Shown: in pieces, positions 19,692-29,409 of the stretch
How positions within the stretch are numbered: the first letter of the stretch is position 1
Layout of the letters: every line of letters begins with the position of its first letter
Origin: Pseudomonadota bacterium
GTDB lineage: Bacteria > Pseudomonadota > Alphaproteobacteria > Acetobacterales > Acetobacteraceae
Direction: 5' to 3'
Assembly: GCA_021809435.1 (NCBI GenBank)
Contig: JAKBAD010000012.1
Location: 1-55,027 of the forward strand
Length of the DNA: 55,027 bases
Program-made: the position numbers and the translations under genes
The notes under the pieces: generated by a model
The model's database searches: none
Told to the model about the DNA's origin: nothing
What the model saw: only the letters and a program-made list of their open reading frames with translations

Positions 19692-21140
19692 TCAAGCCGA
19701 GTCCTGAAACGCCCTCAGGCACAAATCCAGACTATCTTGGAGCGAGGCGGCGGCATCCAACCGCCGCCATGTTTGGGGGCCGGTCACATGCGCCCGCTGG
19801 GCCCGCATCACCGCCGCCGTGGCGTCCGAGGCATCATTCTCCCGCCCCTCGATCCGCGCCGCCAGCACCACCTCCGGCGCCTCCAGCCAAAAACCCGAAA
19901 ACGCCACGCCGTGGCGGGCCGCCAGCGCCTCGGCCGCCTCACGCTCCTCGCCGCGCAAAAACGCCGCGTCGAGCCCCACACTCACCCCCGCCGCCAGCGC
20001 GCGCCCGGCCTGGTCAAACATCTCGCCATAGGTTCTGTCGCTGGCCGCCACGGTGTAGGCTTGCGCCCCCAGGCGCGTTTCCGGCGCCACGCCAAACAGC
20101 CGCTTGCGCAATACGTCCGAGCGCAGCACCCGCGCGCCCGCAAGCCCGCCAAAGCGCGGCGCCAAAGCCGCCGCCAGGGTCGATTTGCCGGTGCCGCTCA
20201 TCCCCCCAATCGCCACCAGCCGCGGCACGGCGGGGCACAACGCCGCGGCTGAGAGGTGGACATAAGCCACCCCGTCGCGCCCCTGCGCGGCCAGCACATG
20301 CGCCCGGATCGCCGCCCGCACCGCCATGAACAGCGGCAAAAGCGCCACCGCCGCCTCATCGCCCGTGCGGTCGATATAACGGTTCATCACCAAATTCGCG
20401 CTCTCCGGCGCGGCCTCGGCGCATAAATCCATCAGCAGAAATGCCACATCATAGGCTGTGTCGATGACCGCAAATTCATCCGAGAACTCGATCGCATCAA
20501 ACAGCACCGGCTGGCCGCCAATGGCGACGATATTGCCCAGATGCAAATCCCCATGGCAGCGCCTGATATGCTCAGCGCCCCGCGCCGCCAGCCGCGCGGC
20601 CTGCCGGGCCAAGGCCGCCCGCGTGGCGCCAATCAGCGCTTCCACCTCCGCCTCCGGCAGCGGCGGCACAAAGGCGCGCAGCCGCTCCTCATTGCCCGCA
20701 ATCACCCGGCCCAACGCCGCCGCGCCATCGCGCGCCAACCGTTCAGCCCCCTGATGAAACATCGCGATCTCATCAGCCAAGGCACGCAACAGGCCGGGCG
20801 CCAGCGCCCCCCGGCGCGCCAGTGCCGAGAGCAACCCCGCCTCATCAAAGCGCCGCATCTCAACCACATAATCTTGCGGCACGGGCGGATCGAACCCCTC
20901 CGCCCCCACGCCCCGCACGGCCAAATAAAGCCCCGGCGCCGTGCGGCGGTTGCGCCGCAGCTCAGCCTCGCACAATTCCCGCCGCCGCGCCCTGGAGGAT
21001 TGATCGACAAACGGCAAAGACACAGATTTTTTCAGCTTATAAACAAAATCTTTGTGCAAGAACACATAAGAGACATGAGTCTCGCGCACAAACTCGGCGC
21101 CGCGTTTTAAAAATTCAATAACCTCGCTCTGGTCATCCAT
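19692..21140 (-). CDS. Two-domain protein: aminoglycoside phosphotransferase-like + P-loop kinase-like ATPase
   Basis: 482 residues. The N-terminal part (about 1-305) matches the COG2187 APH-like family, with CHGDLHLGNIV near 195-205 and FDAIEFSDEF. The C-terminal part (about 308-482) matches COG0645 predicted kinases with the P-loop GGMSGTGKST at 312-321. The substrate is unknown. In several alphaproteobacteria this fusion sits near hypoxia or stress genes, as it does here next to ftsH, CBS and hemN genes; that suggests a stress role but does not prove it. It overlaps ftsH by 8 bp and is probably co-transcribed. Confidence 0.85.
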   Translation of the reverse strand: MDDQSEVIEFLKRGAEFVRETHVSYVFLHKDFVYKLKKSVSLPFVDQSSRARRRELCEAELRRNRRTAPGLYLAVRGVGAEGFDPPVPQDYVVEMRRFDEAGLLSALARRGALAPGLLRALADEIAMFHQGAERLARDGAAALGRVIAGNEERLRAFVPPLPEAEVEALIGATRAALARQAARLAARGAEHIRRCHGDLHLGNIVAIGGQPVLFDAIEFSDEFAVIDTAYDVAFLLMDLCAEAAPESANLVMNRYIDRTGDEAAVALLPLFMAVRAAIRAHVLAAQGRDGVAYVHLSAAALCPAVPRLVAIGGMSGTGKSTLAAALAPRFGGLAGARVLRSDVLRKRLFGVAPETRLGAQAYTVAASDRTYGEMFDQAGRALAAGVSVGLDAAFLRGEEREAAEALAARHGVAFSGFWLEAPEVVLAARIEGRENDASDATAAVMRAQRAHVTGPQTWRRLDAAASLQDSLDLCLRAFQDSA

Positions 21141-22971
21141 GCTCGTGCCACGGCTTCACATGATGCGCGAGCCTCTCCAGCGCCGCGCCGGAAATCGTTT
21201 CATCATGCAGCAAATCCCGCGCGGCCGCGCGCAATGTCGTTTCGTTAGCGGCCAAAATCGCCCGCGCGCGCTGATAAGCCTCCTCAACCAGCGCGCGTAT
21301 GGCGCCGTCAATCGCCGCCGCCGTCGCCTCCGAATATTGTTTCGGCCGCCAATCGCGCTCACCGCCCGCCAGCAAATGCGCGGTCTCGGGGTCATAGGCC
21401 ATCTGGCCCAGTTTTTCATCCATGCCAAAGCGCACCACCATGGCGCGCGCCATGTCGGTCGCGCGCGCCAGGTCATCGGCGGCACCAGTGGAAATATCAG
21501 GAAACATCAGCGACTCCGCCGCCCGTCCGCCCAGCAGCACCACCAGGCGGTCGCGCAGCTCCTGCCGGCTCATCAAAAACCGGTCCTCCGTCGGGCGCGA
21601 AATCGTATAGCCCAGCGCCGCGATGCCATGCGGAATGATCGAAATCTTCTGCACCCGGTCGGTATCGGGCAGCGCCATGGCGGTAATGGCGTGACCCATC
21701 TCATGGTGCGCGACAATCTCGCGCTCCTTGGGCGCCAGCAGCCGGTTATGTTTCTCAAGCCCGGCAATAATGCGCTCAACCGCGTTCGAGAAATCATCGA
21801 GCGTCACCGAGGCCCCGCCGCGCCGCGTGGCCAACAGCGCCGCCTCGTTCACCAAATTGGCGAGATCGGCGCCCGAAAATCCAGGCGTCAGCGCGGCAAT
21901 CTCCTCGGCCTGCACATCGGCGGCGAGCTTAACTTTACGCATATGCAGCGCCAGAATCTGCACCCGCCCGGCCTTGTCGGGGCGGTCGACCAGAATCTGG
22001 CGGTCGAAGCGCCCGGCGCGCAGCAGGGCGGGGTCTAAAATCTCGGGCCGGTTGGTGGCCGCCAGCAGCACCACGCCAATCGAGGGGTCGAACCCATCCA
22101 TCTCCGCCAGCAGCTGGTTCAGCGTCTGCTCCTTCTCATCATTCCCCCCGCCCGGAATCGCGGCATTGCGCGCGCGCCCCAGCGAATCCAGCTCGTCGAT
22201 GAAAATGATGGCGGGCGCCGAGCGTCTGGCCTGCTCAAACAAATCGCGCACCCGCGCGGCGCCCACCCCCACGAACATCTCGACAAATTCGGAGCCCGAA
22301 ATGGAGAAAAACGGCACCCCCGCCTCGCCGGCCACCGCGCGGGCCAGTAATGTCTTGCCGGTGCCGGGCGGGCCCACCAGCAGCAACCCCTTGGGAATAT
22401 GCGCGCCCAGCCGCCCATAGGCCGCCGGATCTTTCAGGAAATCGACCACCTCCTTGAGCTCGGCCTTGGCCTCCTCAACGCCCGCGACATCGGAGAATTT
22501 CACCCCCACATCGCTCTCGGCATAAACCCGCGCGCGCGACTTGCCGACCGATAACATGCCCCCCGCCGGCCCACCGCGCCCGCCCAGCATGAAATACCAA
22601 AGCGCACCGAACATCAGCAGCGGAAACACCCAGCTGAGCAGATTGCCAAACAGCCCCGGCGCCGCCGTGCCGCTATAGGTCACGCCGGCCTTGGCCAATT
22701 GCGACGCCAGGGCCGGGTCCACCCGCTCGGTGACAAACTGGCTCGGCCCATCCTTGGGCGGGTTTTTATAATGGCCGGTAACCTCGTTATCCGTCACTGT
22801 CAGATCGGCCAGCTGCCCGGCCGCCAGCTCGGTCTGAAACTCGCTGTAGGGAATGGTTTTCACATCCTGCGCGGCCTGGCGACCAAACAGCGCCAGCAGC
22901 AGCAGCGTGGCGAACACGGCGGCAATCAGCCCGCCCCATTGTGCGCCGCGGTCATTCTGTCCTTTTGCCAT
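21133..22971 (-). CDS. ftsH: ATP-dependent membrane zinc metalloprotease FtsH
   Basis: 612 residues. Two membrane segments (about 14-30 and 109-129) flank a short periplasmic domain. The AAA module has Walker A GPPGTGKT (200-207), the pore loop [12 protein letters not shown], Walker B IIFIDELD and the SRH segment RAGRFDRQ. The peptidase zinc motif HEMGH (423-427) fits HEXXH. FtsH degrades misassembled membrane proteins and some regulators. The linkage to the APH/ATPase and CBS genes rather than tilS or folP suggests an accessory, stress-related copy. Starts ATG 22971. Confidence 0.95.
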   Translation of the reverse strand: MAKGQNDRGAQWGGLIAAVFATLLLLALFGRQAAQDVKTIPYSEFQTELAAGQLADLTVTDNEVTGHYKNPPKDGPSQFVTERVDPALASQLAKAGVTYSGTAAPGLFGNLLSWVFPLLMFGALWYFMLGGRGGPAGGMLSVGKSRARVYAESDVGVKFSDVAGVEEAKAELKEVVDFLKDPAAYGRLGAHIPKGLLLVGPPGTGKTLLARAVAGEAGVPFFSISGSEFVEMFVGVGAARVRDLFEQARRSAPAIIFIDELDSLGRARNAAIPGGGNDEKEQTLNQLLAEMDGFDPSIGVVLLAATNRPEILDPALLRAGRFDRQILVDRPDKAGRVQILALHMRKVKLAADVQAEEIAALTPGFSGADLANLVNEAALLATRRGGASVTLDDFSNAVERIIAGLEKHNRLLAPKEREIVAHHEMGHAITAMALPDTDRVQKISIIPHGIAALGYTISRPTEDRFLMSRQELRDRLVVLLGGRAAESLMFPDISTGAADDLARATDMARAMVVRFGMDEKLGQMAYDPETAHLLAGGERDWRPKQYSEATAAAIDGAIRALVEEAYQRARAILAANETTLRAAARDLLHDETISGAALERLAHHVKPWHEHG

Positions 22972-23034
22972 GCCCCTGCTCCCGCCGGTCTGGCGTCACC
23001 CTAACGGCTGGGCGGCGCCAAAGCCAGGGGGCGG

Positions 23035-23496
23035 TCAGGCGGGGCTGGCCAACGAGCGGATGATATCAGCCCGCGCCACAATGCCCACCAGCTTGCCCTC
23101 GCGCACCACCGGCACACGCTTGATATTATGCTTGGCGAACAGATCGACAATCTCGCCCACCGAGGTGCCTTCGTTCACGCTCACCACCTCGCGGTTCATC
23201 ACATCACCGGCGGTGCGGTTTTCCTCTTTCAAATAGTCCAGAAACTCCGTGGCCAGATCCTCGCCTTCCGAGAGCAGCTCAAGCCACCAGGCCTTGCGCT
23301 TGTCATGCTCGGTGCCAAGATGGCGGATCAGGTCACTCTCCGAGACCAGCCCCAGCAACTTCCCTTCCGCATCCACCACCGGCGCGGCGCTGATATGGTG
23401 GTCGCGCAAAATCGACGCCACCTTGGGCACGCGGTCATTGGGGTGCACAACAATCAACGGCGCCACCGTCATGATCTCAGATGCCAGTCGGTTCAT
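23035..23496 (-). CDS. Tandem CBS-domain protein
   Basis: 153 residues consisting of two CBS motifs: residues about 5-60 (IMTVAPLIVVHPNDRV ... GLVSESDLIR) and about 92-150 (VMNREVVSVNEGTSV ... GIVARADIIRS), joined by an acidic/aromatic linker. Stand-alone CBS pairs bind adenine nucleotides and signal energy state; the partner is unknown. A GAGAGG lies 9 nt before the ATG. An FNR box sits 64-77 bp upstream, so induction at low oxygen is likely. Confidence 0.9.
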   Translation of the reverse strand: MNRLASEIMTVAPLIVVHPNDRVPKVASILRDHHISAAPVVDAEGKLLGLVSESDLIRHLGTEHDKRKAWWLELLSEGEDLATEFLDYLKEENRTAGDVMNREVVSVNEGTSVGEIVDLFAKHNIKRVPVVREGKLVGIVARADIIRSLASPA

Positions 23497-23559
23497 TTTG
23501 TCTCTTGCCTCTCGCTTCTAGTACGTGCGCGAACCTCAGCCACCGAGATCCCCCACGCA

Positions 23560-23573
23560 TTGATTTCAATCAA
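23560..23573. promoter_or_regulatory. FNR/FixK box TTGAT-TTCA-ATCAA upstream of the CBS gene
   Basis: A perfect TTGAT-N4-ATCAA palindrome in the 162-bp gap between the DUF779 gene's 3' end (23659) and the CBS start (23496). Its only 5' neighbour is the leftward CBS gene. Confidence 0.8.
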
Positions 23574-23658
23574 GCACAAACGCCGCCCCGCCTGCGGTTC
23601 GCGCAGAGAGGGCGGCGCCATGAGCGCTTGATCGATATGGCCGCGCGCGGGCGTTTGA

Positions 23659-24043
23659 TCAACCGGCCGCGCGCCCCTCGGCGGTCGCCAGAGCCGCCGC
23701 CTCATCGTCGGTAAACACCCGCGAGCGGGTCAAAAACCGCTTGCCGGTGCCGTTCTCCAGGCTGAACATGCCGCCCATCCCGGGCACCACGTCAATCATC
23801 AGCTGGGTGTGTTTCCAGTACTCAAACTGCGAGGGGCTCATATAAAACCCCGCGCCGCCAATCTCGCCCAGCCGCACATCATCGGGGCTGAGCAGATAGT
23901 CGTTCACCCCAAAGCACATCGGGGCCGAACCGTCGCAACACCCCCCGGACTGGTGAAACAAAACGTCACCATATTTTGCCCGCAGGCTGGCGATCAGCTC
24001 CAACGCGGGCTCTGTCGCCAGAACCCGCGCCGGCACATGCGCC

Positions 24044-24063
<20 letters not shown>
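23659..24063 (-). CDS. DUF779 protein linked to aldehyde dehydrogenase
   Basis: 134 residues of the DUF779 family, with the Cys-rich motif [13 protein letters not shown] at about 38-50 that looks like a metal or redox site. Members are nearly always found beside an acetaldehyde-type dehydrogenase (AldA/ExaC), and the ATG at 24063 overlaps the dehydrogenase gene by 20 bp, so the two are co-translated. The function is not established; an accessory role in aldehyde oxidation is inferred from linkage only. Confidence 0.88.
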
Positions 24064-25576
<1,513 letters not shown>

Positions 25577-25656
25577 ATGGGTTTCCTCTGTTTTGTTAAA
25601 ATTTCAGGATCGTCACTCTGGCCCTGTTCTGGTTTCGCGGGCCTGGCATTGAGCAC

Positions 25657-25672
25657 AGCAAACAGCGTGCCA
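25657..25672 (-). promoter_or_regulatory. Sigma-54 promoter of the aldehyde dehydrogenase-DUF779 operon
   Basis: On the minus strand TGGCAC-GCTGT-TTGCT matches the -24/-12 consensus TGGCAC-N5-TTGCW at every position. It faces the dehydrogenase gene, with the expected transcript start about 70 nt before its ATG. The divergent activator carries the GAFTGA motif needed to contact sigma-54. Confidence 0.85.
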
Positions 25673-25742
25673 ACGCCGCCCCCCCTTGGTAAAGCCCCAA
25701 TTTTCGTCGCCATCCCGGCATGAAGACGATTTTTCCCACGCC

Positions 25743-25782
25743 TGACACGCCCCAAAACGTGACACTGTACCAATACGGGACA
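25743..25782. promoter_or_regulatory. Candidate activator-binding repeats for the AcoR-type regulator
   Basis: Two imperfect inverted repeats: TGACACG-N8-CGTGACA (25743-25764) and TGTACC-N5-GGGACA (25766-25782). They lie 70-125 bp upstream of the sigma-54 promoter, the usual place for enhancer sites, and between the promoter and the divergent regulator gene. Binding is inferred. Confidence 0.5.
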
Positions 25783-25910
25783 GAAGAACAATTAACTTGC
25801 GCCCACACCATCAGTGACATACGAAAATGTCGCAAGCGCCATTTCATGACGCTCCAAAAAGTTACAAAAAAGTTACAAAAAAATAACCACGGCAGGATAT
25901 CGTCAGCACG

Positions 25911-27821
25911 ATGCAGTCTTTCCGCTTAGCCTCACGGGCCGATCAACTGAGCTCTCCCTCCTTCCGTGGCACCGACCCGGGAGACATCAGCCGTTCCTGG
26001 CAGCGCTGCCGTATGCTGGGGCTCACGCCCGAGCAAAACCGACAGGATTTCCCCCACGCCTCCGGCGGTGAGCTGCGCTCCGCGCTCGAGCGGCGGGCCA
26101 CGCTGGTCTCCCAGGCACGCCCGATCATCGATTACTTCCACGGCCAGATCAAAGACAGCGGCTGCATCATTCTGCTCTCGGATGAAAACGGCTACCTGCT
26201 CGATTCGGTGGGGGACACCGATTTCGGCCACCGTGCCGCCAAGGTGGCGCTCAGCCCCGGCGCCTCCTGGGCCGAGGAAAATCGCGGCACCAACGCCATC
26301 GGCACCGCCCTGGTCGAACACAAGCCGGTGGTGGTCAATGGCGCGGAGCATTATCTGCGCCACAACTCCTTCCTGGCCTGCGCCGCCGCGCCGCTCTCCC
26401 AGCCCAATGGCGAACTTCTGGGCGTGATCGATATTTCCTGCGACCACCGCGCCTATCACCCGCACACGTTCGGGCTGGTGCGCGCCGCCGCTCAAATGAT
26501 CGAGAACCGCATGTTCGAGATCGCCTTCCTCAACGCCACCAAGCTGCGCTTCCACGTCTCCAGCCATTCGCTGGGCACCGTGATGGAAGGCGCCATCGCG
26601 CTCTCCGAGGATGGCCGCATTCTGGGTGCCAACCGCGCCGCCTTCGCCATGCTCGGCCTCGCCCCCAACGACATCGGCACCCAAGACGTCTCCAATGTCT
26701 TCGACGTGTCCTTCTACGAATTGATGGATCTCGACCGCCGCGCCCAGGGCCGGCCCATGGCCATCCATCTGCGCCGGGGCGAGACGGTCTATATCTCCGT
26801 CGATCAGTTCCGCGGCCAGCTCATCCGCCGCCCCCAGCCCCTCACCGAAGCCCCGCCCAAGAGTGACGCGCTCGACGAGCTCGACACCGGCGATGAGCGC
26901 GTCACCCGCGCCATCGGCCAGCTGCGCCGCGTGCTGGGTCGCAAGGTGCCCATTTTGCTGCAAGGCGAAACCGGGGTGGGCAAGGATTATTTCGCCCGCG
27001 CCATCCACGCCGCCGGGCCGCGCGCCAAGGGCCCGTTCGTCGCCGTCAATTGCGCCGCGCTGCCCGAAACCCTGATCGAATCCGAGCTGTTCGGCCACGC
27101 GCCGGGCGCCTTCACCGGCGCCAAGAAGGAGGGCGCGCTCGGCCGGATCCGCGAGGCCAATGGCGGCACCTTGTTTCTCGATGAAATCGGCGACATGCCG
27201 CTCTCCGCCCAAACCCGCCTGCTGCGCGTGCTCGAGGAAGGCCAGGTCACGCCCATCGGCGGCAAGCCCGTGCCGGTCGATTTCCTGCTCATCAGCGCCA
27301 CCCACGCCGATTTCTCAGCCCGCATCGCCGAGAAGAGCTTCCGCGCCGATCTCTATTACCGCCTCAACGGCCTGGCCGTGTCGTTGCCCGCGCTGCGCGA
27401 GCGCTCCGATATTCCCGCCCTCGTCGAGCGTATTCTGGCCCGCGAGGCCGGCGCGCGGGGCGGGCGCGTGCCGCACCTCTCGCCCGAGCTCGCCACCACG
27501 CTGAGCACCCATGCCTGGCCGGGCAATATCCGCCAGCTCGCCGGCATGCTGCGCACCGCCTGCCTGATGCTCGAAGAAGATGAAGATATGCTCTGCCTGC
27601 ATCATTTCAGCGAGGAAGCGCACCGAGAGCTGACCACCAGCAAAATGCCGGCCGCCAAAACCGAAACCCTCTCCCCCGCCACCACGCTGCGCGCGCAATC
27701 CGATGCCATGATCGCCAGCGCGGTTGCCGAAGCCGGCGGCAACATCGCCGCCGCCGCCCGAAATCTAGGCATCAGCCGCAACACGCTCTACCGCCGCCTG
27801 GCGGCTATGCGCACGCATTAA
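25911..27821 (+). CDS. Sigma-54-dependent activator, AcoR type
   Basis: 636 residues. An N-terminal region with a GAF sensor (about 60-195: GCIILLSDENGYLLDSVGD, ENRGTNAIGTAL) is followed by a PAS-like linker (220-310). The AAA+ domain has Walker A GETGVGK (352-358) and the sigma-54 contact loop GAFTGA (399-404), and the C-terminal Fis-type helix-turn-helix ends the chain (AAARNLGISRNTLYRRL). AcoR-family proteins sense acetoin or related alcohols and aldehydes and activate divergent dehydrogenase genes. The aldehyde dehydrogenase with its sigma-54 promoter is the evident target; the inducer is unknown. Confidence 0.92.
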   Translation: MQSFRLASRADQLSSPSFRGTDPGDISRSWQRCRMLGLTPEQNRQDFPHASGGELRSALERRATLVSQARPIIDYFHGQIKDSGCIILLSDENGYLLDSVGDTDFGHRAAKVALSPGASWAEENRGTNAIGTALVEHKPVVVNGAEHYLRHNSFLACAAAPLSQPNGELLGVIDISCDHRAYHPHTFGLVRAAAQMIENRMFEIAFLNATKLRFHVSSHSLGTVMEGAIALSEDGRILGANRAAFAMLGLAPNDIGTQDVSNVFDVSFYELMDLDRRAQGRPMAIHLRRGETVYISVDQFRGQLIRRPQPLTEAPPKSDALDELDTGDERVTRAIGQLRRVLGRKVPILLQGETGVGKDYFARAIHAAGPRAKGPFVAVNCAALPETLIESELFGHAPGAFTGAKKEGALGRIREANGGTLFLDEIGDMPLSAQTRLLRVLEEGQVTPIGGKPVPVDFLLISATHADFSARIAEKSFRADLYYRLNGLAVSLPALRERSDIPALVERILAREAGARGGRVPHLSPELATTLSTHAWPGNIRQLAGMLRTACLMLEEDEDMLCLHHFSEEAHRELTTSKMPAAKTETLSPATTLRAQSDAMIASAVAEAGGNIAAAARNLGISRNTLYRRLAAMRTH

Positions 27822-27837
27822 CCAGCCTTCCCGTTTC

Positions 27838-27851
27838 TTGACCTGCATCAA
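27838..27851. promoter_or_regulatory. FNR/FixK box TTGAC-CTGC-ATCAA upstream of the CBS-BON gene
   Basis: One mismatch to TTGAT-N4-ATCAA. The centre is 63 bp before the ATG at 27908, which leaves room for activation from -41.5 with a leader of about 20 nt. Confidence 0.65.
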
Positions 27852-27907
27852 GGACAACCACGCCCAAACTGCCCAAATTTTGCCGTTTGCAACAGGGCAG
27901 AGCCACC

Positions 27908-28609
27908 ATGATCGTCGCCGATATCATGTCGCGGGAGATTATCACCGTCTCGACCACCACCAGCCTGACCGAGGCGGCGCGCCTGATGGTCAGCCGCCAT
28001 ATCAGCGGCGTGCCGGTGCTCGATGACCAAGGCCATCTGGCCGGCATCCTGACCGAGGGGGATTTGCTCCGCCGTCCCGAACTCGGCACCAGCGGGCGTC
28101 AGGCTGGCTGGCTCAAGGGGCTGGCCACGACCGCCGACCTCGCCAGCGCCTACGCCCACACCAACAGCCGCTTCGTGGGCGATGTGATGACCCGCAACCC
28201 GGTCTTCATCCGCCCGGATATGAGCCTGACCAGAGCGACCGCGCTGATGATCTCCCGGCGCGTGAAGCGCCTGCCGGTGCTGCGCGAAGAGCGGTTGGTG
28301 GGCATGCTCACCCGCTTCGACCTGCTCACCGCCCTCAGCGCCCGCCTGCCCGACCATAATGGCGACGCCCCCGACGATGAAATCTCCGCCGCCATCGCCG
28401 CCGCCCTGGCCAGCCAGCCCTGGGCGCCGGAAACCGGCGTGCGCTACATCGTGCAATCAGGCTGCGTGCGCCTCGAGGGCGAGGTGTTTTCCACCGCCGA
28501 GGCCCGCGCCCTGCGCGTGCTCGCCCAGAACACACAGGGCGTGAAACGCGTCGTCAGCGCCTTGCGGATCAACGAACCGTCACGCGCGCATGAACCGCAT
28601 GACCAATGA
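27908..28609 (+). CDS. CBS-CBS-BON domain protein
   Basis: 233 residues: CBS motifs at about 1-60 (IVADIMSREIITVSTTTSL) and 92-145 (VGDVMTRNPVFIRPDMSL), then a BON domain at about 165-230 (VQSGCVRLEGEVFSTAEARALRVLA ... GVKRVVSALRI). CBS domains bind adenine nucleotides; BON domains bind lipid or other proteins. This combination is common in stress-related proteins of alphaproteobacteria and the client is unknown. Start ATG 27908 chosen because MIVADIMS aligns with family starts; the extension to 27887 has no ribosome site. Preceded by an FNR-type box. Confidence 0.88.
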   Translation: MIVADIMSREIITVSTTTSLTEAARLMVSRHISGVPVLDDQGHLAGILTEGDLLRRPELGTSGRQAGWLKGLATTADLASAYAHTNSRFVGDVMTRNPVFIRPDMSLTRATALMISRRVKRLPVLREERLVGMLTRFDLLTALSARLPDHNGDAPDDEISAAIAAALASQPWAPETGVRYIVQSGCVRLEGEVFSTAEARALRVLAQNTQGVKRVVSALRINEPSRAHEPHDQ

Positions 28610-28642
28610 ATTTTTCAGAAAACCAGCGCAAACCGGCTTGGT

Positions 28643-28656
28643 TTGATTTGAATCAA
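28643..28656. promoter_or_regulatory. Orphan FNR/FixK box TTGAT-TTGA-ATCAA
   Basis: A perfect palindrome with no protein gene 3' of it on either side: the CBS-BON gene ends at 28609 and the ferritin-like gene on the minus strand ends at 28860. A possible -10, CATAAA (28679-28684), lies at the spacing expected for activation from -41.5, reading right. Confidence 0.75.
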
Positions 28657-28690
28657 GGACCGCGACCAGGAAAATGACCATAAACAAGTC

Positions 28691-28753
28691 ATCCCAAAGC
28701 GGATACACTCCCCAGACTTAATCCTGCCGTGGCTTCCACGGCAGGTTTTTTTT
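28691..28753 (+). ncRNA. Candidate FNR-activated small RNA
   Basis: Predicted about 60-nt transcript. An FNR box centred at 28649.5 and a CATAAA -10 place the start near 28691. The segment contains ACTCCCC, able to pair with Shine-Dalgarno sequences, and ends in a 10-bp perfect hairpin with eight Ts. No ORF is present. Wholly inferred; the hairpin could instead be the terminator of the CBS-BON gene. Confidence 0.4.
28723..28753 (+). terminator. Strong intrinsic terminator
   Basis: CCTGCCGTGG, a CTT loop, CCACGGCAGG, then T8: a perfect 10-bp stem followed by a U-run on the plus strand. It ends transcription from the CBS-BON gene and/or the proposed small RNA. Confidence 0.9.
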
Positions 28754-28859
28754 ATGGGCACCAGGGTAGCGCAGCTCGCGGCGCGTTGCAACCGCCTCTC
28801 AAACCATCATGCCTGCTTCAAATCCCAGGGCGCCGCGCCTCAACCCGGGCCATACGCCC

Positions 28860-29402
28860 TCAGTGCGCGCGGCGCGCGGGCGGGCTCACCACCTCGCCCA
28901 TGCCCATGATCTGGCGCTCCTCATCGGCCAGCAGGGCCGTCAACAGCGCCCGGCTCTCCCTGTCTCTCCCAGCCAAATAGCGCAGCGCCGCGCGATAGAG
29001 CTTAATCACCCCCCGCTCCCCCAGCAGGTTGGCGGCCACAATCTCCAGCCGCCCGGCCTCCACCGCCACGTCCGAGCCATCCCCCACCGCCCCGGCCGGC
29101 ACATCCAGCAACTTGCCGCCCAGCGCCTCGATCCGCGCCCCCAGCTTGAGCGCGTGCTGCAACTCTTCCTCGGCCTGTTCCAAAAACAGCGCGCCCAGCT
29201 GGTTATGTCCGGCTGCCAGCTGCCCCCTGGCCAGCGCCGCATAGCGCCTGGCGCACACCAACTCGGCCTCAACCAGCATCTCCAGCAGCGCGCACACATT
29301 GGCGGGCGCCGGCACGGGCGCGGCCCGCATCAGCGCCGCCGCCCGCGCGCGCACCCCCGCGATTTCACGGGCAAAGGGAGAAGACGCCAAAAGCCCGGGC
29401 AT
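28860..29402 (-). CDS. Ferritin-like domain protein beside hemN
   Basis: 180 residues, mostly helical, with a spaced acidic/His pattern of ferritin-like diiron proteins: LVEAELVCARRY, EQAEEELQHALKLGARI and LLADEERQIMGMGE. It is possibly an iron-binding or bacterioferritin-like protein; the exact family was not pinned down. Start ATG 29402 chosen because a GAGG lies 5 nt upstream and it falls 7 bp after the hemN stop; the Arg/Cys-rich extension to 29489 lies within hemN and looks spurious. Likely co-transcribed with hemN. Confidence 0.75.
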   Translation of the reverse strand: MPGLLASSPFAREIAGVRARAAALMRAAPVPAPANVCALLEMLVEAELVCARRYAALARGQLAAGHNQLGALFLEQAEEELQHALKLGARIEALGGKLLDVPAGAVGDGSDVAVEAGRLEIVAANLLGERGVIKLYRAALRYLAGRDRESRALLTALLADEERQIMGMGEVVSPPARRAH

Positions 29403-29409
29403 GGCGGCC

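Larger units (their letters stand above)
25577..25910. other. Divergent control region between aldehyde dehydrogenase and its activator
   Basis: 334 bp without a gene, holding the sigma-54 promoter and candidate enhancer repeats listed separately. It also has a GACAT-N6-ATGTC inverted repeat (25816-25831) and two copies of AAAAAGTTAC (about 25856-25876) just before the regulator, which may serve its own promoter. Confidence 0.55.
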
